From contig PCVT01000180.1 of the NCBI GenBank assembly GCA_002787075.1, positions 1 to 18,882 of the forward strand: 18,882 nt of DNA, written 5' to 3'. The notes below the pieces were generated by a model. The model had not been told where the DNA came from. It ran no database searches and saw nothing but the letters and a program-made list of their open reading frames with translations. Source of the DNA: Parcubacteria group bacterium CG11_big_fil_rev_8_21_14_0_20_41_14 (GTDB lineage: Bacteria > Patescibacteriota > Patescibacteriia > UBA2169). Both the position numbers and the translations under genes were made by a program. Every line of letters starts with the position of its first letter. Positions within the stretch are counted from its first letter, which is position 1. Shown here piece after piece: positions 14,414-18,882 of the stretch.

Positions 14414-14977
14414 ATGCTTGAACATATCTTTGGATCAAAGGTTCGAGTCAAGCTTTTGAAGCTATTTTTAGGCCAGGATAAGGATAAAGATTATTATATC
14501 CGCGAGCTATCTAGATTGCTTGATGAGCACCTTAATTCTATCAGAAGAGAGCTTGAGAATCTAGAGAATCTTGGCTTGGTTGTATCTCAGGAAAAAGACA
14601 AAAAAAAGTATTATTCCATAAATCCTTCGTTTATTCTAGTTCCAGAACTAAGGGCTCTTCTTTTGAAATCCAAAGAGCTGTCTGAGCAAAAGCTGGTTCA
14701 GCAGATAGAAAAAGTCGGGTCCATGGATTTGTTGGTATTGTCAGGTTCGTTTGTTGGTCAGCAAGAATCTCCAGTTGATATTTTTATGGTTGGCAAGGTG
14801 AATAAGATAAAATTGGAAAAATTATTAAAAGTGTATTTTAAAGAAAGTGGAAAAGATTTGCGCTATACTGTAATGAATAAAAAAGATTTTCAGCATAGAG
14901 TTGATTTAGGGGATAGGTTTATTTTTACTCTTATGAACGGCAGAAAGATTACCGCGATTAATAAGTTAGGTATATAA
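14414..14977 (+). CDS. Winged-helix DNA-binding protein with C-terminal nucleotidyltransferase-like half
   Basis: 187 aa from ATG 14414; a TTG at 14408 would add only two residues and has no better signal. Residues 1-75 form a winged helix: LFGSKVRVKLLKLFL-type first helix, YYIRELSRLL and SIRRELENLENLGLV as the recognition region, then a KKKYYSIN wing. Residues about 104-187 (LLVLSGSFVG, ESPVDIFMVGKVN, GKDLRYTVMNKKDF, GDRFIFTLM) resemble the nucleotidyltransferase-like domain often fused to such wings, with GSF and D-x-F in place of the catalytic GS...DxD, so it is likely inactive. Possibly a transcription factor. It is 2 bases upstream of the pseudouridine synthase gene and divergent from the PP2C-like gene, so it may control the shared promoter region. 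Confidence 0.7.
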   Translation: MLEHIFGSKVRVKLLKLFLGQDKDKDYYIRELSRLLDEHLNSIRRELENLENLGLVVSQEKDKKKYYSINPSFILVPELRALLLKSKELSEQKLVQQIEKVGSMDLLVLSGSFVGQQESPVDIFMVGKVNKIKLEKLLKVYFKESGKDLRYTVMNKKDFQHRVDLGDRFIFTLMNGRKITAINKLGI

Positions 14978-14979
14978 GC

Positions 14980-15708
14980 ATGAGTAATATCCGTTTGCAG
15001 AAAATTATAGCTGACGCAGGCACCTGCTCGCGCCGAAAGGCAGAGGATTTGATCCGAGATCGCAAAGTTCGCGTGAACGGAGAAATGGCGAAAATCGGAC
15101 AAAGCGCTGATCCTGAGAAAGATGAAATTATTGTTGACAAAAAGAAGATTTTTCAAGAAGAAAAAATTTATTTTCTTCTGAATAAGCCCGTTGGCGTTGT
15201 TTCAACCGTGTCTGATGAGCAAGGAAGAGAGAGCGTTGTTGATTTGATTAAAACAGATAAAAGAATTGTTCCAGTTGGCCGTCTTGACAGCTCTACGGCC
15301 GGGCTTTTGATTTTGACTAATGATGGCGATTTAGTGAACAAGCTTACGCATCCTAAGTTTGAGCATGAAAAAGAATACCAGGCCTTGGCGCAGATTCCGC
15401 ATGATTGGAATGAAGCGCGTTTGAAAGACGCAATACAAAAAATGAAGTCAGGCGTGAAAATCGCGGATGATTTTAGAACTAGCCCGGCTAAAGTTAATAT
15501 TATTTCTCAAAAAAGCAATGACAGGTATTTGCTTTCAATTACGATTCACGAAGGCCGAAAGCATCAAGTGCGTCAGATGATTGACGCTGTTGGCATGAGC
15601 GTTGTTGCTCTGAAAAGGGTGCGTACTGGCTCGCTTGTGCTCGGAGATTTGAAAGAAGGGGAATATCGGGAATTGTCTGAGAGAGAGGTAAGTGAATTAA
15701 AAAAATAG
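14980..15708 (+). CDS. RluB/RsuA-family 23S/16S rRNA pseudouridine synthase
   Basis: Converts uridine to pseudouridine in rRNA. 242 aa. An N-terminal S4 RNA-binding domain covers about 3-50 (LQKIIADAGTCSRRKAE, VRVNG). The catalytic domain starts at FLLNKPVGVVST. The signature GRLDSSTAGLLILTNDG holds the catalytic Asp103. Then come LTHPKFEHEKEYQA and, near the end, EGRKHQVRQM and ALKRVRTGSLVLG. This order is the RsuA/RluB/E/F subfamily; which rRNA position it modifies cannot be told, though RluB-like is likely by length. It starts 2 bases after the winged-helix gene with a weak TTAGG upstream, so it is probably translated by coupling. A strong hairpin follows its stop. Confidence 0.9.
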   Translation: MSNIRLQKIIADAGTCSRRKAEDLIRDRKVRVNGEMAKIGQSADPEKDEIIVDKKKIFQEEKIYFLLNKPVGVVSTVSDEQGRESVVDLIKTDKRIVPVGRLDSSTAGLLILTNDGDLVNKLTHPKFEHEKEYQALAQIPHDWNEARLKDAIQKMKSGVKIADDFRTSPAKVNIISQKSNDRYLLSITIHEGRKHQVRQMIDAVGMSVVALKRVRTGSLVLGDLKEGEYRELSEREVSELKK

Positions 15709-15741
15709 AGCGTCGGAACAATTTTGTCCGACGCTTTTTTT
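15709..15741. terminator. Terminator after the pseudouridine synthase gene (bidirectional)
   Basis: AGCGTCGGA (15709-15717) pairs perfectly with TCCGACGCT (15727-15735), followed by a T-run to 15741. On the minus strand the same stem is followed by CTATTTTTTT, so it can also end the small-protein operon that stops at 15766. Confidence 0.9.
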
Positions 15742-15765
15742 GCGATGGTTTTTGGTTTGCTTTTA

Positions 15766-15888
15766 TCACGCATTTCGTGCGAAGAAGGCGATTGCTTCTA
15801 TGATCGCCAGCCCTAATGTTGCTAGCAAGATGAACGCGCCAAATTTATTTCCGGCTAATTCTCCTTGTTTATTTAGGCATTTTTTCAT
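15766..15888 (-). CDS. 40-aa single-helix membrane microprotein
   Basis: A small gene on the minus strand, ATG at 15888 and TGA at 15768-15766. The purine-rich AAGGA about 6-10 bases before the ATG is a fair ribosome binding site. The product has a short basic start (MKKCLNKQGE), one hydrophobic helix at about 17-35 (GAFILLATLGLAIIEAIAFF) and a tiny RNA tail. It follows the 32-aa gene by 10 bases and is followed by the terminator at 15709-15741, so the two form a transcript of their own. I do not recognise it. Size and layout recall small accessory subunits or membrane microproteins; no function is assigned. Confidence 0.6.
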   Translation of the reverse strand: MKKCLNKQGELAGNKFGAFILLATLGLAIIEAIAFFARNA

Positions 15889-15898
15889 TTTTTTCCTT

Positions 15899-15997
15899 TC
15901 ATGAGCCATGTTTTTTGTCGTATATATATGCTATTGCACCAAATACAATCAAGACGATCACGATTAATATTATCGCTACCAAATATTCCTGATCCAT
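15899..15997 (-). CDS. 32-aa single-helix membrane microprotein
   Basis: Minus strand, ATG at 15997 and TGA at 15901-15899. AGGGG lies about 9 bases before the ATG, a better ribosome binding site than most genes here have. The peptide has an acidic start (MDQEY), a very hydrophobic helix of Val/Ile/Leu (about 6-25) and a charged tail DKKHGS. It lies 10 bases upstream of the 40-aa membrane peptide gene and has a plausible promoter at 16048-16075. An N-out/C-in helix would fit the charges. Family not recognised. Confidence 0.6.
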   Translation of the reverse strand: MDQEYLVAIILIVIVLIVFGAIAYIYDKKHGS

Positions 15998-16047
15998 TTT
16001 ATTTTTCCCCTTATTTTTTGAGTGAAAGGTACGTTTCTATCTATTCC

Positions 16048-16075
16048 AGCATACCTTTTTTAAAAAATTTTGCAA
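16048..16075 (-). promoter_or_regulatory. Possible promoter of the two microprotein genes
   Basis: On the minus strand: TTGCAA (16075-16070), 16-base spacer, TATGCT (16053-16048). Expected start near 16041, about 44 bases before ATG 15997. It sits immediately after the lexA terminator, as expected for an independent unit. Confidence 0.45.
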
Positions 16076-16077
16076 GC

Positions 16078-16103
16078 AAAAAAATCCATCTAAATAAATG
16101 GAT
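16078..16103 (-). terminator. Intrinsic terminator of lexA
   Basis: On the minus strand ATCCAT (16103-16098) pairs with ATGGAT (16089-16084), followed by a run of seven Ts (16084-16078). The stem is short but the T-run is good. It lies about 80 bases past the lexA stop. Confidence 0.6.
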
Positions 16104-16109
16104 ATGGGC

Positions 16110-16142
16110 CCAGAATCCGCGCCCCATAATCGCGGATTCTGG
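16110..16142. repeat. 12-bp perfect inverted repeat downstream of lexA
   Basis: CCAGAATCCGCG (16110-16121) and CGCGGATTCTGG (16131-16142) are exact complements with a 9-base loop. No T-run follows on either strand, so it is not a terminator by itself. It may protect the 3' end of the lexA mRNA just before the terminator at 16078-16103. Confidence 0.75.
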
Positions 16143-16183
16143 ATTGATATAAGCAATGGCAGCTCTTTATTTTTTTATTAATG

Positions 16184-16813
16184 TTAATATTTTCTAATAA
16201 TACCAACTACTTTTCCGCGGACAACAACATTTCGCGCCAGGATTGGCTTGTAGTTCCTGTTAGCTGGCTGGAGGCGGATGTAATTTTTTTCTTTGTAAAA
16301 TTTCTTTAAAGTCGCGGTTCCATCATCCAGCACTGCTACCACCATGTCTCCGTTTTGCGCGTATTCTGTTTTTTCAACAATAACCAAATCACCGTCGCAA
16401 ATCAAGCTTTCAATCATAGAATCGCCTTTGACTTTTAGAATATAGCATTGCCTGCCTTGGGCAATTTCAGCTGGTACCGCGATTTCAGCTTCTATATCCT
16501 CAATTGCCTCAATTGGCGCTCCAGCGGTAATAAGGCCAACCAAAGGCAAAGACACGCTCATTCCTTCAATATATGCGTCCTGCACGTTGCTATCATTCCG
16601 AATAATCTCCATGTCATGGGATTGGATATTGCCTTTGCGCTTAATAAAGCCATTCTCTTCCAAGAATTTCAAATGTTCATGAATAGTGGCAAGGGAAGAG
16701 ACCTTGAACTTTTTCGCGATTTGCGAAAGCGTTGGCGCGAATCCTTTGCTAGAAATATGCTGTTTCAAGTATTCAAGGATTTCCTGTTTCTTTTTTGGAA
16801 GAATAACTGTCAT
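16184..16813 (-). CDS. lexA: LexA repressor (SOS regulator, S24 autopeptidase)
   Basis: Represses DNA-damage genes and cleaves itself when RecA filaments form. 209 aa from ATG 16813; an upstream ATG at 16900 lies in the loop of an inverted repeat and adds 29 residues unlike any LexA, so it is rejected. The N-terminal winged helix (1-65) has the LexA features APTLSQIAKKF, then ATIHEHLKFLEENGFIKR. The cleavage site is Ala97-Gly98 (LITAGAP), the nucleophile Ser132 in GDSMIE, and the general base Lys170 in ATLKK, followed by a typical C-terminal GKVVGIIRKY. All residues for self-cleavage are present. No DNA-repair gene lies next to it here and I could not identify a convincing LexA operator. The -10-like TATTAT at 16846-16841 may be its promoter. 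Confidence 0.93.
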   Translation of the reverse strand: MTVILPKKKQEILEYLKQHISSKGFAPTLSQIAKKFKVSSLATIHEHLKFLEENGFIKRKGNIQSHDMEIIRNDSNVQDAYIEGMSVSLPLVGLITAGAPIEAIEDIEAEIAVPAEIAQGRQCYILKVKGDSMIESLICDGDLVIVEKTEYAQNGDMVVAVLDDGTATLKKFYKEKNYIRLQPANRNYKPILARNVVVRGKVVGIIRKY

Positions 16814-16846
16814 ATGGTTAGTAGTGTTTACATGTTTGGTATAATA

Positions 16847-16932
16847 GGTGTTCGGGTGTGTGCATTTTTTCGCTCCGAAGGGTCGCTTTGCTCCATGCAT
16901 TCTCGCTCAAAAATGCACACACCCTGCACACC
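16847..16932. repeat. Long inverted repeat upstream of lexA
   Basis: A 16-bp perfect inverted repeat (16854-16869 with 16909-16924; arm GGGTGTGTGCATTTTT) is extended after a small internal loop by GGTGT (16847-16851) with ACACC (16928-16932). The 39-base loop holds TCGCTCCG, TCGCTTTGCTC and TCTCGCTC motifs, as in REP-like extragenic palindromes. There is no T-run beyond either arm, so it is not a standard terminator. Confidence 0.85.
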
Positions 16933-16944
16933 ATAAGTAATATA

Positions 16945-17286
16945 TTAAATAGTTTTCATTTGTTCCCATTGCTTAAGCTGTGAAATCATTTGCTGGAAAA
17001 TTCTTTCATCCATATATTTTCGCAAACGATCATCACTTTTTAAGCGCTTCCAGTTTGAAAGCGGAAGATTCACAATCTGGCACGCTCTGCCTTGATTTAC
17101 TGCAATGATATTGCGTCCCAACACATGTTTCACTTTTTTAACATCTTTGGCAAGCAATGATAAAATTTCAGCGCGCTCTGATGGGCGCTTTTCTTTGTCC
17201 CAAGGAAGGTGGATGCGCTTTACAATAATACTTGCTATAATAGCAGGAGTTAGCGCGAGCGTGAGTTGAAGAATAGATAGGGCCAT
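16945..17286 (-). CDS. Membrane-anchored 113-aa protein of unknown function
   Basis: One N-terminal hydrophobic helix (about 3-22, LSILQLTLALTPAIIASIIV) is followed by a basic, mostly helical region (23-113; rich in Lys, Arg, Gln) that should lie in the cytoplasm. I recognise no motif or family. Coding is supported by a good promoter upstream (17320-17348), codon use like the neighbours, and an end just before the inverted repeat at 16847-16932. It could share a transcript with lexA if that repeat does not terminate. The ATG at 17286 has no Shine-Dalgarno. It is divergent from the C39-like peptidase gene. Confidence 0.65.
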   Translation of the reverse strand: MALSILQLTLALTPAIIASIIVKRIHLPWDKEKRPSERAEILSLLAKDVKKVKHVLGRNIIAVNQGRACQIVNLPLSNWKRLKSDDRLRKYMDERIFQQMISQLKQWEQMKTI

Positions 17287-17319
17287 AATGTTTTTATCTT
17301 TATTATTGATTATGGTTTT

Positions 17320-17348
17320 ATAATAACCGAATAAAAACCGAAAGTCAA
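17320..17348 (-). promoter_or_regulatory. Promoter for the 113-aa membrane protein
   Basis: On the minus strand: -35 TTGACT (17348-17343), 17-base spacer, -10 TATTAT (17325-17320). Expected start near 17313, about 27 bases before ATG 17286. A plus-strand TATAAT at 17319-17324 overlaps it and might serve the peptidase gene, but has only a weak -35. Confidence 0.65.
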
Positions 17349-17372
17349 ATATTCAATTGTGGATAACTTTTT

Positions 17373-18236
17373 ATGAAAAAAATTATTAGTATTTTAGCGG
17401 TAATTATTGTAGTGTGCGCAGTGTTTTTTAATCGCGTTCGCGTTCTTACTATATATGACGAATGGCGCGAGCCTGCGTTACCTGAGGCAGTTGCGTGGGA
17501 AGAGACAGTACCAAATGATGATGCCATGTCTTCTGATATCCAAGGAGATCCTTCGACTCCGGGAGTACCCTTTGCTCAGAATGACGATACCACCCCCCAA
17601 CCCCCTACTTTTCAAGGAGGGGGAGTGCCATTAGAATATAATCTCGCGGTTCCGTTTCAAAGCCAGGCGCCGCGCGCGAATTGGGATTTGCCTTATCAGG
17701 AAGCGTGCGAAGAAGCATCTCTCATCATGGCACACGCGTTTTTTAATGGAACAGGATTAACTGCGGACAGCATGGAAACAAGCATCAATAAACTAGTGGA
17801 TTGGGAAATGGAAACATTTGGATATTATAAAGATACTACTTCCAAGGAAGTTGAGCTCATGGCTAAAGAGTATTTTGGATTGTCCGCTGAATTGGATTAT
17901 GAGGTGAGCGCGGACAACATCAAAAAATATATTTCTCAAAACAAACTCGTGCTGGTTCCTGCCGCCGGCCGTATGCTCCCGAATCCGTATTTTTCCGGAG
18001 ACGGGCCTTTGTATCATATGCTTATTATCCGCGGTTATACGTTAAATGGGAAATTCATTACCAATGACCCAGGCACTAAGCGCGGGGAAGCGTTTTTGTA
18101 TTCATATGATGATTTGCTTAACGCGATTCATGACTGGCCACGCGCGCATGGAGGATACAAAGACAATGTTTCTGAACAAGAAATGGCTTCAGGAGAGCTG
18201 GTTATGATTGTGGTTGACAAGCAGCGCGGCTTATGA
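17373..18236 (+). CDS. Membrane-anchored C39-like cysteine peptidase
   Basis: 287 aa. An N-terminal helix (about 4-19) anchors or exports it. Residues 30-90 are a Pro/Asp/Gly-rich linker. The C39-like papain-fold domain runs from about 91 to 280: VPFQSQAPRANWDLPYQEAC with the presumed catalytic Cys112, YHMLIIRGY with His215, and NDPG with Asn231/Asp232. These match the Peptidase_C39-like family, which in bacteria includes extracellular peptidases that are not tied to bacteriocin export. No ABC transporter is fused or adjacent, so a double-glycine leader-processing role is unlikely; an envelope or extracellular substrate is inferred. The linker DNA (17546-17623) contains palindromic elements. 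ATG 17373 has no Shine-Dalgarno. A promoter for the next gene lies inside its 3' end. Confidence 0.8.
   Translation: MKKIISILAVIIVVCAVFFNRVRVLTIYDEWREPALPEAVAWEETVPNDDAMSSDIQGDPSTPGVPFAQNDDTTPQPPTFQGGGVPLEYNLAVPFQSQAPRANWDLPYQEACEEASLIMAHAFFNGTGLTADSMETSINKLVDWEMETFGYYKDTTSKEVELMAKEYFGLSAELDYEVSADNIKKYISQNKLVLVPAAGRMLPNPYFSGDGPLYHMLIIRGYTLNGKFITNDPGTKRGEAFLYSYDDLLNAIHDWPRAHGGYKDNVSEQEMASGELVMIVVDKQRGL
17546..17623. repeat. Palindromic, REP-like DNA inside the peptidase linker
   Basis: 17546-17585 runs from GATCCTTCGACTCC to GCTCAGAATGAC, resembling from memory the ends of widespread REP-like palindromes. 17601-17623 is a hairpin: CCCCCTACTT pairs with AAGGAGGGGG with one mismatch around TTC. 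Both are in frame and encode the Pro/Gly/Asp-rich linker between the anchor and the peptidase domain. The run of Cs and Gs is unlike nearby coding DNA. Confidence 0.5.
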
Positions 18237-18242
18237 TTAAGT
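18214..18242 (+). promoter_or_regulatory. Possible promoter for the 114-aa protein gene
   Basis: Perfect -35 TTGACA (18214-18219) lies within the peptidase 3' end, with TGA-TTAAGT (18234-18242) at a 17-base spacing as a poor extended -10. Expected start near 18250. The -10 is weak, so read-through from the peptidase gene is an alternative. Confidence 0.4.
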
Positions 18243-18296
18243 TATTTCTTAAAATAAAATTCCAATAACAAAGTTCTTTTCAAGAGGAGGTTTGCC

Positions 18297-18641
18297 ATGA
18301 GCGGAAAAAGATGCAATGTGTTGCTTAAACAGACCAGGAAAAAGAGAAGCAAAGCAATGGAGCATGCTTTGCAAAGAGCAAACGAACGGTTCTGTGTTAG
18401 TTTAAGCAGAAGGCAATTGCGGGATTTGGCAGCAGAAATTAAATCCGGGAAATGCGAGCGTATTGAGGTCCGTTTTGAAGGAACAGGACGAAGAGTTGAG
18501 CTTTATCGCGTTCATTTGCCGAAAAACAAGAATCATGAGGCAATAGTTGTGTTTGACCCAAATCTTAAATGCATTACTACTTTTTTGTCGCCTGGCTCTT
18601 TTGAAGGAAGGAGCAGGACGAAAAACATGAGGAAGGATTAA
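18297..18641 (+). CDS. Small basic protein of unknown function (114 aa)
   Basis: The best Shine-Dalgarno of the window (AGAGGAGG, 18283-18290) sits 6 bases before ATG 18297. The first 20 residues are strongly basic (KRCNVLLKQTRKKRSK), then ALQRANERFCVSLSRRQLRDLAAEI and a beta-rich half (RVELYRVHL, EAIVVFDPNLKCITTFLSP). The helix-then-strands order with R-xx-Y-xV and VVFD...ITTFL loosely recalls small DUF4258/RelE-like proteins of toxin or phage neighbourhoods, but no catalytic residue set can be named and no antitoxin partner is next to it. The tail is again basic. It is followed by a clear terminator. Function unknown. Confidence 0.7.
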   Translation: MSGKRCNVLLKQTRKKRSKAMEHALQRANERFCVSLSRRQLRDLAAEIKSGKCERIEVRFEGTGRRVELYRVHLPKNKNHEAIVVFDPNLKCITTFLSPGSFEGRSRTKNMRKD

Positions 18642-18675
18642 AAAAACTGTGAGTTTGAATCCACATGAAAAATAG

Positions 18676-18712
18676 AGCCAGTTGCATATTTCATAGAGCA
18701 ACTGGCTTTTTT
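18676..18712. terminator. Terminator after the 114-aa protein gene
   Basis: AGCCAGTTGC (18676-18685) pairs perfectly with GCAACTGGCT (18698-18707), followed by a T-run to 18712. On the minus strand the stem is followed by CTATTTTTC, so it could also stop a converging gene. Confidence 0.88.
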
Positions 18713-18881
18713 ATAAAGGCTCTGTGGTATGTTCAAGTCCACGAACATAATTGACAAAGACCATAAAATGTCTTATTATCCTTTTAGAAAAATCGTGTTC
18801 ATTTATAATATATACATACCCCAATTCCAAGGATTTCTTGACTGGCAGCGGGCTTGGTATCCTGCGAAACACAGCCAGTTT
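18711..18881 (-). CDS. Possible 3' end of a minus-strand gene (partial, uncertain)
   Basis: A minus frame is open from the window edge to TAA 18713-18711, giving 56 residues ending RGLEHTTEPL. The stop abuts the hairpin at 18676-18712, as in a convergent pair sharing a terminator. Against it: the protein matches no family I know, it contains rare codons such as AGG, and a strong plus-strand promoter-like sequence lies inside it. A competing plus frame (ATG 18729 or 18768) is also open to the window edge, so short length alone may explain both. Low confidence. Confidence 0.25.
   Translation of the reverse strand, partial: KLAVFRRIPSPLPVKKSLELGYVYIINEHDFSKRIIRHFMVFVNYVRGLEHTTEPL
18751..18779 (+). 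promoter_or_regulatory. Promoter-like sequence reading out of the window
   Basis: Perfect -35 TTGACA (18751-18756), 17-base spacer, -10 TATTAT (18774-18779). Expected start near 18786. The remaining 96 bases contain a 6-bp stem ACTGGC (18841-18846) with GCCAGT (18874-18879) enclosing a smaller GCGGG/CCTGC stem, so a structured leader or RNA may follow. No gene is visible before the edge. Confidence 0.5.
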
Positions 18882-18882
18882 G

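Noticed and set aside
16814..16860. LexA operator (SOS box) upstream of lexA
   Set aside because: I looked for GAAC-N4-GTTC and other inverted pairs. Only partial matches around ACATGT and GTTC were seen, none symmetric enough to call.
16814..16900. N-terminal extension of LexA from ATG 16900
   Set aside because: It translates the arm and loop of an inverted repeat and the presumed -10; LexA proteins begin near the KKKQEILEYL helix, matching ATG 16813.
18655..18745. tRNA-like T-arm sequences (TTCAAGTCC, TTTGAATCC)
   Set aside because: The flanking bases do not form a 5-bp T-stem and no acceptor, D or anticodon arms can be drawn; the region is a terminator and intergenic DNA.

Overview
The window looks like chromosome of an ultra-small bacterium of the Candidate Phyla Radiation (Patescibacteria). 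This is inferred from the gene set and style, not from a marker phylogeny. The DNA is AT-rich and genes are tightly packed with gaps of a few bases. Few starts have a Shine-Dalgarno sequence, and some promoters sit 7-9 bases from the start codon. Several proteins are typical of that group: a short GDP-mannose pyrophosphorylase, a large PP2C-like/membrane/propeller protein, and a winged-helix protein with a degenerate nucleotidyltransferase-like half. TGA is used as a normal stop, so this is not a code-25 lineage. I see no tRNA, rRNA, CRISPR array, transposase or integrase.

Layout. 1-216 is the tail of an unknown Cys-rich protein. 281-1423 is a cysteine desulfurase. 1499-7608 is a plus-strand operon for lower glycolysis: phosphoglycerate kinase, enolase, two tandem cofactor-independent phosphoglycerate mutases overlapping by 4 bases, and a PAP2 lipid phosphatase. 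A secreted CAP-domain protein (7609-8640, minus) converges on it. Divergent from the CAP gene is manC-mltG (8756-10870, GDP-mannose synthesis and glycan-strand termination), with two overlapping promoters between. 10872-12086 is the ribosomal L10-L12 unit, with its own promoter, an L10-type leader RNA and a terminator-like hairpin. A strong bidirectional terminator separates it from the 727-aa PP2C-like membrane protein (12160-14343, minus). Divergent from that is a two-gene unit: winged-helix protein and RluB/RsuA-type pseudouridine synthase (14414-15708). 15766-15997 (minus) holds two tiny single-helix membrane protein genes that are easily missed. Then come lexA (16184-16813, minus), a long inverted repeat, a 113-aa membrane-anchored protein (minus), a membrane-anchored C39-like peptidase (17373-18236, plus) and a 114-aa unknown protein (18297-18641, plus). 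The last 170 bases hold a promoter-like sequence and an open minus-strand frame of uncertain reality.

How it works together. The genes are mostly housekeeping: sulfur mobilisation, the ATP-yielding half of glycolysis, cell-envelope work (PAP2, ManC, MltG, CAP, C39), ribosome stalk synthesis, RNA modification and the SOS repressor. The most interesting signals are the small membrane-protein pair beside lexA, the two diverged mutase copies, the alternative hairpins in front of rplJ, a promoter followed at once by a terminator hairpin upstream of the CAP gene, palindromic elements (one apparently inside a coding region) and a strong CGCG/codon-context bias. I found no clear multi-gene defence or secretion system.
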